Assembly: GCA_021827255.1 (NCBI GenBank)
Contig: JAKAWO010000077.1
Location: 1 to 10,831 of the forward strand
From: Acidobacteriota bacterium
GTDB taxonomy: Bacteria > Acidobacteriota > Terriglobia > UBA7540
Length of the DNA stretch: 10,831 nucleotides
Direction: 5' to 3'
The position numbers and the translations under genes were made by a program. The notes below the pieces were generated by a model. It was not told the DNA's origin and searched no databases. It saw nothing but the letters and a program-made list of their open reading frames with translations. Shown here piece after piece: positions 1-6,868 of this stretch (position 1 is its first letter; every line of letters begins with the position of its first letter).

Positions 1-1
1 C

Positions 2-508
2 CTTTTCATGCTGGGCTCCGTGTACGACGGGGAAAAGAAATATGACCTGGCGGAGCAGACCTTCAAGAAGGTTCTGAAGCAGGATCCTTTGAATGACGAG
101 GCCGACAATTATCTCGGCTACATGTTGGCGGACCGCGGCGTCCGCTTGCAGGAGTCGCTCGAATATATCAAGAAGGCCGTGGCCCTGAAGCCTAACAATG
201 GAGCCTATCTGGATAGCCTCGGCTGGGCTTACTATAAGCTCAAGCGCTATGACCGGGCCCGCGCGCCGCTTGAGAAGGCCGTTCATTTGATGTCGGACGA
301 CCCCACCATCCGCATGCACATGGGCTACGTCTATCTGAAGCTGGGCATGAAAGCGCAAGCGCGGGACGAGTGGGAAAAGGCGCTCCAGTTCTGGCATCAT
401 TCGCTCTCCAGCGATTTCAGCCCCAAAGACGCCTCCAAGTTGCGCAAGGAGCTTCGCACGCTGAACGCCGCGTTAGGGAAGAAGAAGCCGGCGGGGAATC
501 AGAATTAG
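2..508 (+). CDS. TPR-repeat protein, C-terminal part (5' end outside window)
   Basis: The reading frame is open from the window edge to a TAG at 506-508, so this is the C-terminal part (about 168 residues) of a longer protein; the in-frame ATG at 8 need not be the start. It shows at least three consecutive tetratricopeptide units of about 34 residues. Counting from the ATG at 8, these are roughly residues 29-63, 65-98 and 99-131, each with the W/L-G-Y-A spacing and a closing A-L/V-x-L-x-P/D pattern (for example LDSLGWAYYKLKRYDRA). The tail is Lys-rich (GKKKPAGNQN). TPR arrays are protein-interaction scaffolds; the partner cannot be told from this fragment. A TPR gene just upstream of ispE is also found in Pseudomonas (recollection), where lolB lies between them; no lolB is seen here. 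The ispE start follows after 41 bases. Confidence 0.85.
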   Translation, partial: LFMLGSVYDGEKKYDLAEQTFKKVLKQDPLNDEADNYLGYMLADRGVRLQESLEYIKKAVALKPNNGAYLDSLGWAYYKLKRYDRARAPLEKAVHLMSDDPTIRMHMGYVYLKLGMKAQARDEWEKALQFWHHSLSSDFSPKDASKLRKELRTLNAALGKKKPAGNQN

Positions 509-549
509 CTCCCGCCGCTGGAGGGCGCGGCCGCCGCGATTCCATCCCC

Positions 550-1443
550 TTGAGCCGCTCGGTTCGAATCCGCGCCTTTGCCAAGATTAACCTGAATCTG
601 AAAGTGCTCGGCCCGCGCCCGGACGGCTATCACGAGCTGCGCACCGTTTATCAAACCATCACGCTCGCTGACCGGCTGGAGGTGCGGCTGGCGCCCGGCT
701 CGACGGCCGTCCAGGTCGAGTGCGACAACCCGCAAATTCCCTCCGGCCCCGACAATCTGGTCTATCGCGCGGCGATCGCCTGGAGACGCGCCCGCCGCGA
801 TCGCTCAGCGATCCAGATCCGGCTGGCGAAACGAATTCCCGCTGGCGCCGGCCTGGGGGGTGGAAGCAGTGACGCAGCCGTCACGCTGCTGGCCCTCGAG
901 CGGCTGACGGGGGACCGGCTGGACTTAAAGGCGCGTCTCGAGATCGCCGCTGGGCTCGGCAGTGACGTTCCCCTTTTCCTTTTGGGCGGACGCGTCCTCG
1001 GTTGCGGCCGAGGCGAGGAAGTTTATCCCTTACTCGACTTGCCATCTCGCTTCTGCCTGGTCGCTTTTCCGGGATTCAGCGTCAATACCAGGGAAGCGTT
1101 TCGGCAGTTCAGTTCGGGATTGACGCCTCTCAAAAGCGGGTCTAGAATAGGAAAGTTTGGCGCGCGGCCACTGTTTCCTATGATGGAATGGGAACCGGCC
1201 GAAAACGACTTCGAGCCGATCGTTTTCGCGAAGTGGCCAGAGCTGGCGAGCTTGAAGCGCCGGTTCATCCAGGCCGGAGCCGAAACTGCTTTGCTGACCG
1301 GAAGCGGGTCAGCGCTCTACGCTGTTTTCGATTCCGCCGAACAATTGCTCCGTGCCCGTCAGCACATTCCACCGGGCTGGAAGGTTTTTCGGGCTCGAAC
1401 ACTGTCGCGCGCCGGTTATTGGCGGCAGCTATTTGAGTCCTGA
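550..1443 (+). CDS. ispE: 4-diphosphocytidyl-2-C-methyl-D-erythritol kinase
   Basis: IspE is a cytoplasmic GHMP-family kinase that phosphorylates CDP-methylerythritol with ATP in the non-mevalonate (MEP) pathway to isopentenyl diphosphate. With a TTG start at 550 the protein is 297 residues, normal for the family. Visible motifs: the N-terminal AKINLNL with the conserved Lys at residue 12; the glycine-rich ATP loop PAGAGLGGGSSDAA at about 97-110; the catalytic Asp in GSDVPLFL at about 139; ENDFEP at about 218-223; and the C-terminal GHMP motif LTGSGSALYAVF at 249-260. The frame stays open back to 370, but that would add 60 residues overlapping the TPR gene with no family resemblance, so TTG 550 is preferred. 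No strong ribosome-binding site is seen near it (GGAGG at 520-524 is 25 bases away), so the exact start is uncertain. tRNA-Gln follows 52 bases downstream. Confidence 0.95.
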   Translation: MSRSVRIRAFAKINLNLKVLGPRPDGYHELRTVYQTITLADRLEVRLAPGSTAVQVECDNPQIPSGPDNLVYRAAIAWRRARRDRSAIQIRLAKRIPAGAGLGGGSSDAAVTLLALERLTGDRLDLKARLEIAAGLGSDVPLFLLGGRVLGCGRGEEVYPLLDLPSRFCLVAFPGFSVNTREAFRQFSSGLTPLKSGSRIGKFGARPLFPMMEWEPAENDFEPIVFAKWPELASLKRRFIQAGAETALLTGSGSALYAVFDSAEQLLRARQHIPPGWKVFRARTLSRAGYWRQLFES

Positions 1444-1495
1444 GCGGCAAAAAGGTCCCCTGGGCCGTTCCTTCCGCGGGAGGCCGGCGCGCGCT

Positions 1496-1569
1496 TGGGA
1501 GGTCGTCCAGTGGTAGGACACATGCCTTTGGAGCATGGAACCCTGGTTCGAATCCAGGCCTCCCAGCCA
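1496..1569 (+). tRNA. tRNA-Gln (anticodon UUG), CCA encoded
   Basis: A complete cloverleaf can be drawn. Acceptor TGGGAGG (1496-1502) pairs with CCTCCCA (1559-1565). The D arm is GTCC/GGAC (1505-1508 with 1516-1519) around AGTGGTA. The anticodon stem is CATGC/GCATG (1521-1525 with 1533-1537) with loop CTTTGGA, giving anticodon TTG at 1528-1530 (reads CAA, glutamine). The T arm is CCTGG/CCAGG (1542-1546 with 1554-1558) with loop TTCGAAT. The discriminator is G1566 and CCA is encoded at 1567-1569. It sits between ispE and prs; the prs start is only 35 bases after the CCA and no promoter or terminator is visible between them. Confidence 0.97.
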
Positions 1570-1604
1570 AGTTCGTGGAGAGTTCGAGCGTGAGGGTTTT
1601 GCGA

Positions 1605-2558
1605 ATGCGAGGCCGAACCGGCCATGCCATCAAAATTTTTACCGGCAACGCTCATCCGGCGTTGGCGCATGAGATATGCGACTGGCTACGAGTTCCGGTG
1701 GGCCAGATGCGGGTGGACCGCTTTCCAGACGGCGAGGTCCGGTTACAGATTCGGGAGAACGTTCGCGGCGCTGACGTGTTCGTTATTCAGCCGACCTGCC
1801 GGCCGGTGAACGAAAATTTAATGGAACTTCTCATCATCCTGGACGCGCTTCGGCGCGCTTCGGCTTACCGCATCACCGCCGTCATGCCCTATTACGGGTA
1901 CGCTCGCCAGGACCGCAAAGACCGTCCGCGCGTGCCCATCTCCGCCAAGCTCGTCGCCGACCTGCTGACCTCGGCGGGCGCCGACCGGGTTCTCGCCCTC
2001 GACCTGCACGTCGGACAGATTCAGGGGTATTTCGATATTCCGGTAGATCACCTTTACGCCACGCCGGTGACGGTAGCCTATTTCCGAAAGTTGCGGCTGA
2101 AGAATTTGGTCGTGGTGTCGCCCGACCCAGGCGGAGTGGAGCGAGCGCGCGCTTTTGCCAAGCGTTTGCGGGTGCCGTTGGCGATTATTGATAAGCGCCG
2201 CGAGGATGCCCATGTGGTCGAGGTGTTCAACGTCATTGGCGACGTCGCGGGCAAGACCTGTCTGATTGTGGACGATTTAATTGATACCGGCGGCACGCTC
2301 GCCAAGGGCTCGGTGGCGCTGCTGGACAAAGGGGCGAAAAAAATTTTCGCCTGTTGCACCCACGGTGTTTTTGCCGACGACGCCGTCCGAACCCTGGGTG
2401 AAGCGCCCATCGAGCAGGTGGTGGCGACGAACTCGATTCCACTCACCCCGGAAGCGCAAAAGTGCCCGCGCATCAAGGTGTTGAGCGTGGCCGGACTGCT
2501 GGCCGAGGCCATCCAATCCATTTATGAGGAAACCTCGGTGAGCAAGCTGTTCATTTAA
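1605..2558 (+). CDS. prs: Ribose-phosphate pyrophosphokinase (PRPP synthetase)
   Basis: Prs transfers pyrophosphate from ATP to ribose 5-phosphate, making PRPP for purine, pyrimidine, NAD, histidine and tryptophan synthesis. From ATG 1605 the protein is 317 residues, the usual class I length. Motifs: the ATP-contacting loop RQDRKDRPRVPI at about 101-112; DLHVGQIQGYFDIPVD from about 133 (active-site His in DLH); VSPDPGGVERA at about 171-182; the PRPP-binding loop VDDLIDTGGT at 222-231; and the C-terminal SVSKLF. ATG 1605 is preferred because GAGGG (1592-1596) lies 8 bases upstream and the family normally begins just before the KIF(T/S)GN segment. An in-frame GTG at 1590, with GGAG 9 bases ahead, and a GTG at 1575 are alternatives. 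It follows tRNA-Gln and precedes rplY, a very widespread arrangement. Confidence 0.96.
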   Translation: MRGRTGHAIKIFTGNAHPALAHEICDWLRVPVGQMRVDRFPDGEVRLQIRENVRGADVFVIQPTCRPVNENLMELLIILDALRRASAYRITAVMPYYGYARQDRKDRPRVPISAKLVADLLTSAGADRVLALDLHVGQIQGYFDIPVDHLYATPVTVAYFRKLRLKNLVVVSPDPGGVERARAFAKRLRVPLAIIDKRREDAHVVEVFNVIGDVAGKTCLIVDDLIDTGGTLAKGSVALLDKGAKKIFACCTHGVFADDAVRTLGEAPIEQVVATNSIPLTPEAQKCPRIKVLSVAGLLAEAIQSIYEETSVSKLFI

Positions 2559-2571
2559 GGGGCGGTTCCGA

Positions 2572-2606
2572 CCGTTCTCGGAAAACGGGGCCGCGCGAGC
2601 GCGCGG
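2572..2606 (+). other. Two adjacent hairpins in the prs-rplY intergenic mRNA
   Basis: CCGTT (2572-2576) pairs with AACGG (2584-2588). Immediately after, CCGCGCG (2591-2597) is the perfect reverse complement of CGCGCGG (2600-2606), giving a GC-only stem that ends 5 bases before the rplY ribosome-binding site. No T-run follows, so this is not an intrinsic terminator. It may stabilise mRNA or modulate rplY translation; that role is inference. Confidence 0.4.
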
Positions 2607-2626
2607 CGGTCGAGGAGCATGCGAGT

Positions 2627-3349
2627 ATGAGTGAAGGCTTAACGGTCCAAGCCGAGCCCCGGCAGGGGTTTGGGAAGAACAATAATCGGCGGCTGCGCCG
2701 CTCGGGGAAGATTCCGGCCGTGGTCTATGGCGGAGGCGGGCCGGCCATTCCTCTCACCCTGGATCCCAAGACGGTCGTCCGCATCCTTCACTCCGAGGCC
2801 GGCCATAACGCCATCTTCACCCTGCAAGTGGAAGGCAAAGCGCCGGCTCGGGTGATGCTGCGCGATTGGCAGTGGGAACCGCTGCGTGGGGATCTTCTCC
2901 ACGTGGATATGGTCCGCGTCGCGCTAGACGCCAAACTCAAGCTCCGCGTTCCCATCCACGTCACCGGCGAGCCCCAGGGTGTCAAGGTGCAAGACGGCAT
3001 TTTTGAGCTGGTCTTGCGCGAAGTCGAAATCGAGTGTTTGCCCGAAGATATCCCCGACCACATTACCGTGGATGTCTCGGGACTAATGATCGGCAAGAGC
3101 GTTCGCGTTTCTGAACTGCCGGTGAGCGGGAAAGTGAAGGTTCTGAGCGACGCGGAGCGCGTGGTGGCTCACGTCATCGCTCCGCGGGTCGAGGAGGAGA
3201 AGCCGACCATCGAAGCCCCTGAGGCCGCTCCGGCTGAGCCTGAGCTGATTCGCAAGCGTAAGCCCGAGGAAGAAGAAGCGGAGGCCGAGGGCGGGGGCGA
3301 AAAGGAAGGCAAGCGCGAAGCACGGAAAGAAGGCGGCAAAGAATCCTGA
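2627..3349 (+). CDS. rplY: 50S ribosomal protein L25, general stress (CTC/TL5) type
   Basis: L25 binds 5S rRNA in the central protuberance of the 50S subunit. This is the long two-domain form (240 residues): an N-terminal 5S-binding domain at about 1-95 (GFGKNNNRRLRRSGKIPAVVYG, then HVDMVRV) and a CTC/TL5 C-terminal beta domain at about 97-185 (LRVPIHVTGEPQGVK, ECLPEDIPDHITVDVSGL, SELPV). Residues from about 186 to 240 form a low-complexity Glu/Lys/Ala-rich tail, probably disordered. The ATG at 2627 has a strong GAGGAG ribosome-binding site (2612-2617) 9 bases upstream. The 68-base gap from prs carries two short hairpins (see 2572-2606). prs-rplY-pth is a common bacterial gene order. Confidence 0.95.
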   Translation: MSEGLTVQAEPRQGFGKNNNRRLRRSGKIPAVVYGGGGPAIPLTLDPKTVVRILHSEAGHNAIFTLQVEGKAPARVMLRDWQWEPLRGDLLHVDMVRVALDAKLKLRVPIHVTGEPQGVKVQDGIFELVLREVEIECLPEDIPDHITVDVSGLMIGKSVRVSELPVSGKVKVLSDAERVVAHVIAPRVEEEKPTIEAPEAAPAEPELIRKRKPEEEEAEAEGGGEKEGKREARKEGGKES

Positions 3350-3420
3350 GAGCTGGCCTCGAGGGGGATGGGCCTGGCGTCTGGAAGTGAAGTTTCAGCC
3401 TTGGATTTTGCGCGGATCCC

Positions 3421-4002
3421 GTGAAGCTGATTGTCGGCTTGGGCAACCCCGGTTATGAGTATTACCTGACGCCCCACAATATCGGCTTCATGGCTGTTGA
3501 TCGGCTGGCGGAAATCTGCGGCGTGGATGTTTCCCGCCGGCAAGCGCAAGCGCTGGTGGCGGAAACTCAGTTGGAGGGCGAGCCGGTTCTGCTCGCCAAG
3601 CCGCAGACTTTCGTCAATCTGAGCGGCCTGGCGGTTGCCCGTCTGCTCGAGGCCCGCCAGTTGACGGAACGCGACCTGATGGTTTTGGTGGACGATGTGA
3701 ATCTTCCTCTGGGCGCGCTTCGCATTCGCGCCCAAGGAAGCGCCGGTGGGCATAACGGCCTTAAATCTATCCTCGGCGCGCTCGGCTCGGAGGGCTTCTT
3801 GCGAGTGCGCATGGGAGTGGGGCCGGATCAACCTCCGGAAGATCTGGTGTCCTACGTCTTGAGGCCGTTCGGCGAGCCCGACCTCGAGGCCGTCGCGGGA
3901 TTGGTGGACCAGGCCGTCGAAGCTGCCCGCGTGATTTTGAGGGAAGGCCCGCAGAAAGCCATGACGCGGTTTAACCGACGGGTTCTTTCCGAGGAGTCGT
4001 GA
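3421..4002 (+). CDS. pth: Peptidyl-tRNA hydrolase
   Basis: Pth hydrolyses the ester bond of peptidyl-tRNAs released from stalled ribosomes, recycling tRNA; it is essential and cytoplasmic. The protein has 193 residues, normal length. Family signatures are all present: VGLGNPGYEYYLTPHNIGF with Asn9 and catalytic His19; AKPQTFVNLSG with Asn66; DDVNLPLG with Asp91; and GSAGGHNGLKSI with Asn112, matching the E. coli active-site set Asn10, His20, Asn68, Asp93 and Asn114. The start is GTG at 3421, fixed by the MKLIVGLGNPG beginning typical of the family; the ribosome-binding site is weak. It lies 71 bases after rplY, and its TGA at 4000-4002 overlaps the ribosome-binding site of rpsF. Confidence 0.96.
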   Translation: MKLIVGLGNPGYEYYLTPHNIGFMAVDRLAEICGVDVSRRQAQALVAETQLEGEPVLLAKPQTFVNLSGLAVARLLEARQLTERDLMVLVDDVNLPLGALRIRAQGSAGGHNGLKSILGALGSEGFLRVRMGVGPDQPPEDLVSYVLRPFGEPDLEAVAGLVDQAVEAARVILREGPQKAMTRFNRRVLSEES

Positions 4003-4008
4003 GGTTTT

Positions 4009-4428
4009 ATGGCGAACTATGAGCTGATGTTGATCGCTCGGCCCGACGCGGCCGAAGAAGAAACGGACAAGCTGCTGGCGCAGATGGAAGGCGTGGTGAC
4101 CTCGAGCGGCGGGAAGGTGGGAAAGGTAGAAAAGATGGGCAGGCGCCGCCTAGCCTACCGCGTCCGCAAGCAGCGCGAGGGGTTCTACGTATTGTTCCCC
4201 TTTGAGGGGGGCGGCGACACCGTCCGCGAACTCGAACGCCGCCTGAAAGTGGCCGACTCGATCGTCAAATTCATGACCGTCCGCATGGACGAGGAGATTC
4301 AGCGGGCCGAAAAATTCAAGACCCGCCTATCCCGGCAGGAAACAAAGCGCCCCAAGCCCAAGGCGGCTTCGGCTGGCGCCCCGGAAGTCGAAGCACCGGC
4401 CCGCGAGGGCCAGGCAAGGAGCGAATGA
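4009..4428 (+). CDS. rpsF: 30S ribosomal protein S6
   Basis: S6 binds the platform of the 30S subunit as a heterodimer with S18. The ATG at 4009 follows the pth stop by 6 bases, and TGAGG (4000-4004) serves both as pth stop and as ribosome-binding site, so translational coupling to pth is likely. The S6 core is residues 1 to about 98: ANYELMLIARPDA, then GRRRLAYRVRKQREGFYVLF, then LERRLKVADSIVKFMTVRMDE. Residues from about 100 to 139 are a Lys/Pro/Ala-rich tail (RPKPKAASAGAPEVEAPARE), probably disordered. rpsR starts 3 bases after the stop; no ssb or priB lies between the two genes. Confidence 0.96.
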   Translation: MANYELMLIARPDAAEEETDKLLAQMEGVVTSSGGKVGKVEKMGRRRLAYRVRKQREGFYVLFPFEGGGDTVRELERRLKVADSIVKFMTVRMDEEIQRAEKFKTRLSRQETKRPKPKAASAGAPEVEAPAREGQARSE

Positions 4429-4431
4429 CCT

Positions 4432-4728
4432 ATGGAAACTCAGCGAACCCCTTCGGAAAGCTCCGAGCGCCGTCCGCGCCGGGAAGGCGGACCGGGCGGC
4501 GGCCGCCGTCAGTTCTTCCGCCGCCGCAAAGTCTGCAAATTCTGCGAGCAAAAGATCGGCGTCATTGACTACAAAGATGTGAAGCTGATTGGTGAGTTTG
4601 TTTCTGAGCGCGGCAAGATTTTACCCCGGCGCCTGACGGGAACTTGCTCCCGCCACCAACACGTGCTCACCGTGGCCATCAAGAGGGCGCGGAACATCGC
4701 GCTCCTGCCTTTTGCTTCAGAGCTGTAG
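4432..4728 (+). CDS. rpsR: 30S ribosomal protein S18, cysteine-containing form
   Basis: S18 partners S6 in the 30S platform. The ATG at 4432 has AGGAG (4417-4421) 10 bases upstream. Of 98 residues, about 30 form a basic Gly/Arg-rich N-terminal extension, followed by the S18 core: IDYKDVKLIGEFVSERGKIL, RRLTGTCSRHQ and VAIKRARNIALLPF. Cys35 and Cys38 (CKFC) with Cys72 and His75 (TCSRH) form the putative metal-binding set of the C+ type of S18, absent from the E. coli form. It is separated from rpsF by 3 bases and from rplI by 59. Confidence 0.96.
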   Translation: METQRTPSESSERRPRREGGPGGGRRQFFRRRKVCKFCEQKIGVIDYKDVKLIGEFVSERGKILPRRLTGTCSRHQHVLTVAIKRARNIALLPFASEL

Positions 4729-4787
4729 CGTCGAGGCCGCTGGCGCGTTGCGCAGACGGAGCGCCTTCGTCACAAGGGAGTTGTCTT

Positions 4788-5291
4788 ATGGAAGTCATTT
4801 TACTTCAGAATCTCGATAAGCTCGGCGCTCGAGGCCAAGTTGTCCAGGTTGCGGACGGTTACGGCCGCAATTATCTTCTTCCGCAAAAGCTGGCGGTCGC
4901 CGCCACGCCCCAGAACCGAAAGTGGGTGGATCAGCAACGCGTGAAGTTTCTCAAGCTGGAGGCCAAAGAAAAGGGCGAGGCGGAGGACCTGGCGAAGCTG
5001 CTCGATGGCGTCCAAGTGATCGTGAAGCGCCGCGCCGGCGAAAAGGGCCAGCTCTTTGGCTCGGTCACCTCGATGGACATCGCGGAAGGGCTCGCCAGCC
5101 AGGGCTTTAACATAGACCGCCGCAAAATCCATCTCGCCGCGCCCTTGAAAATCCTGGGCGAGTACGACGTGCCCGTCAGGCTCCATCGCGACGTCAGCGT
5201 CACCGTCAAGGTCAAGATCGAGGGCGAGATTGAAGCCTCAACCCCGCCGCAGCCCCCCGCCAGCGACGCGGGCGAGCCAAAACCAGAGTAG
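4788..5291 (+). CDS. rplI: 50S ribosomal protein L9
   Basis: L9 binds 23S rRNA near the base of the L1 stalk and helps keep reading frame. The ATG at 4788 is preceded by AAGGGAG (4774-4780) at 7 bases, and the protein begins with the classic MEVILLQNLDKLGARGQVV and then VADGYGRNYLLP (residues 21-32). A Lys/Glu-rich central helix spans about residues 45-75, and the C-terminal domain about 76-147 (GQLFGSVTSMDIAE, KILGEYDVPVRLH). The frame is open to 4644, but that would overlap rpsR and carries no L9 features. At 167 residues it is about 20 longer than usual, owing to a Pro/Ala/Glu tail (TPPQPPASDAGEPKPE). A 153-base gap to dnaB follows. Confidence 0.96.
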   Translation: MEVILLQNLDKLGARGQVVQVADGYGRNYLLPQKLAVAATPQNRKWVDQQRVKFLKLEAKEKGEAEDLAKLLDGVQVIVKRRAGEKGQLFGSVTSMDIAEGLASQGFNIDRRKIHLAAPLKILGEYDVPVRLHRDVSVTVKVKIEGEIEASTPPQPPASDAGEPKPE

Positions 5292-5344
5292 CCCCCGGCC
5301 CGCGCCTCGGTGGCCGCTGCGGAATTTCCACCGCGCCCGCCCGG

Positions 5345-5384
5345 TCTTCCACAACTTTTTTAAGTGATCCACAGCAATTCCACA
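5345..5384 (+). promoter_or_regulatory. Cluster of three DnaA-box-like sites upstream of dnaB
   Basis: Three copies of TCCACA on the same strand lie within 40 bases: TCTTCCACA (5345-5353), TGATCCACA (5365-5373) and AATTCCACA (5376-5384). Against the relaxed DnaA-box consensus TTWTNCACA they match at 8, 8 and 7 of 9 positions. The starts are 20 and 11 bases apart, close to two turns and one turn of DNA. A CTTTTTTAA tract lies between the first two. Function is inferred; none is a perfect box. Confidence 0.4.
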
Positions 5385-5444
5385 GGTCACCCCCACAATC
5401 GGCTTGAGGTGGAGCATGGTGGTAGAATAATCATAGTTCGCGCT

Positions 5445-6809
5445 ATGCCCACGACGGAGACACTCGACCGCGTTTTCCCGCACAACCTCGAGGCTGAGCG
5501 CGCCCTGCTCGGCTCAGTTCTGCTCGACAACGGCGCTCTCTACGTCAGCCTGGAGCTGGTTTCGAAGGACGATTTTTTTTCTGACAGCCACCGCCTCATT
5601 TTCGAAAAGATGCTGGAACTCTCGCAGAAGAGCCGGACGATTGATCTGGTAACGCTGTCGGAGGAGTTGTCGCGCGAGGGCCTGCTTGAGAAGGTGGGCG
5701 GGGCGGCTTACGTCGCCGCGCTCACCGACGGCGTCCCCATCGGCGTCTCTTCCACGGTCACCGAATTCGCTCGCATCATCAAGGAAAAGGCACTGGTTCG
5801 GCGGCTCATTCACGCTTCGAACAACGTCATTGCTCGCTGCCTGGAAGGCGCGGACGATCCGGAGACTCTCATTGACCTCGCGCAGAGCCAAGTCTTTGAC
5901 ATCGCCGAGCAAAAGACGCAGTCCGGCTTCATGGACGTTTTTCAAATCGTCAAAAGCAGCTTCGGCACGATTGATGTTCTCTTCGACCGCGGCCATCGCA
6001 TCACCGGCGTCGAGACCGGCTTCGAGGAGCTCGACAACATGACTTCGGGCCTCCAGCCGAGCGAGCTCATTGTCATTGCGGCGCGGCCTTCGCTCGGCAA
6101 AACCGCGCTGGCCCTCAACATCGCCGCGCACGTCGCTATCCAGGATCGCAAAAAGGTCGGCGTCTTCTCGCTTGAAATGAGCAAAGAGTCGCTCGCCCTG
6201 CGCCTCCTCTGCTCGGAAGCCCGCATTGACAGCCACCGCCTCCGCTCCGGCTTCACTACCCGCGAGGATTGGAGCAAGATGACCCAAGCCCTCGGCCGCC
6301 TGGCCGAAGCGCCTCTTTTTATCGAGGACACTCCCGCCCTCAGCATTTTGCAGATTCGCGCCAAGGCGCGGCGGCTCAAGGCCGAAAAAGGTCTCGACCT
6401 CGTCATCGTGGACTATCTACAGCTCGTCACCGGCCAGACCCGCTCTGAAAACCGCACTCAGGAGGTCAGCTTCATTTCGCGCGGCTTGAAGAGCATTGCC
6501 AAGGAGCTTCGCGTTCCGGTTCTGGCGCTCTCACAATTGAGCCGCGCCCCGGAGCAGCGCCCCGGCCAAAAACCCCAGCTCTCCGACCTGCGCGAGTCCG
6601 GCTCCATCGAGCAGGACGCCGACGTCGTCATCTTCATTTTCCGCGAGCGCCGCGCCGCCGAAGAGGCGGAAGACGAAGCCGGCGCGGAAACCAAACTCAT
6701 CATCGGCAAGCAGCGGAACGGCCCCACGGGCGAAGTCCCGATTGTTTTCTTGAAACCCTTCGTCCGCTTTGAGAACCTTTCCCGCTCGGGCGGCGTGGAC
6801 GGAACGTAA
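5445..6809 (+). CDS. dnaB: Replicative DNA helicase DnaB
   Basis: DnaB is the hexameric 5'-3' helicase at the replication fork. From ATG 5445 the protein has 454 residues, the normal length. The N-terminal DnaG-interacting domain opens with FPHNLEAERALLGSVLLD. The RecA-like C-terminal domain carries TGFEELDNMTSGLQPSELIV, Walker A RPSLGKT (214-220), FSLEMSKESLALRLL, Walker B LDLVIVDYLQL (317-327), LALSQLSR (360-367), LSDLRESGSIEQDADVV and the arginine-finger segment IGKQRNGPTG (420-429). No intein interrupts it. The frame is open back to 5364, but those 27 codons do not resemble DnaB and overlap the DnaA-box-like sites, so ATG 5445 is preferred although no strong ribosome-binding site precedes it. 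A -10-like TAGAAT lies at 5423-5428 without a good -35. rplI-dnaB-alr is a conserved neighbourhood. Confidence 0.96.
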   Translation: MPTTETLDRVFPHNLEAERALLGSVLLDNGALYVSLELVSKDDFFSDSHRLIFEKMLELSQKSRTIDLVTLSEELSREGLLEKVGGAAYVAALTDGVPIGVSSTVTEFARIIKEKALVRRLIHASNNVIARCLEGADDPETLIDLAQSQVFDIAEQKTQSGFMDVFQIVKSSFGTIDVLFDRGHRITGVETGFEELDNMTSGLQPSELIVIAARPSLGKTALALNIAAHVAIQDRKKVGVFSLEMSKESLALRLLCSEARIDSHRLRSGFTTREDWSKMTQALGRLAEAPLFIEDTPALSILQIRAKARRLKAEKGLDLVIVDYLQLVTGQTRSENRTQEVSFISRGLKSIAKELRVPVLALSQLSRAPEQRPGQKPQLSDLRESGSIEQDADVVIFIFRERRAAEEAEDEAGAETKLIIGKQRNGPTGEVPIVFLKPFVRFENLSRSGGVDGT

Positions 6810-6831
6810 CGGCCGCCAGCTCGTTTTTTTG

Positions 6832-6866
6832 ATTCGTAATTCGCCATTCCTCCTTCATAATTCCTT
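6832..6866. repeat. Degenerate 7-base tandem repeat (ATTCGTA-like), five units
   Basis: Five consecutive heptamers run up to the alr start: ATTCGTA, ATTCGCC, ATTCCTC, CTTCATA and ATTCCTT. The first three positions after the leading base are TTC in every unit. Three such units encode seven codons on the other strand; here the - strand reads MKEEWRITNQ, a degraded version of the NYELRIT-type translation artefact common around intergenic heptamer repeats in many genomes (recollection). It is not a coding signal. Confidence 0.6.
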
Positions 6867-6868
6867 TC

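Noticed and set aside
370..549. 60-codon N-terminal extension of ispE
   Set aside because: It overlaps the TPR gene and has no similarity to the IspE N-terminus; the family begins at the segment after the TTG at 550.
5308..5333. CGGTGG/CCACCG stem after rplI as a terminator
   Set aside because: The loop is 14 bases and the nearest T-run is about 20 bases further on.
6789..6830. Possible terminator at the end of dnaB: GGCGGC (6789-6794) with GCCGCC (6812-6817) and a T-run at 6824-6830
   Set aside because: The loop is 17 bases and six bases separate the stem from the T-run, so it does not fit an intrinsic terminator well.
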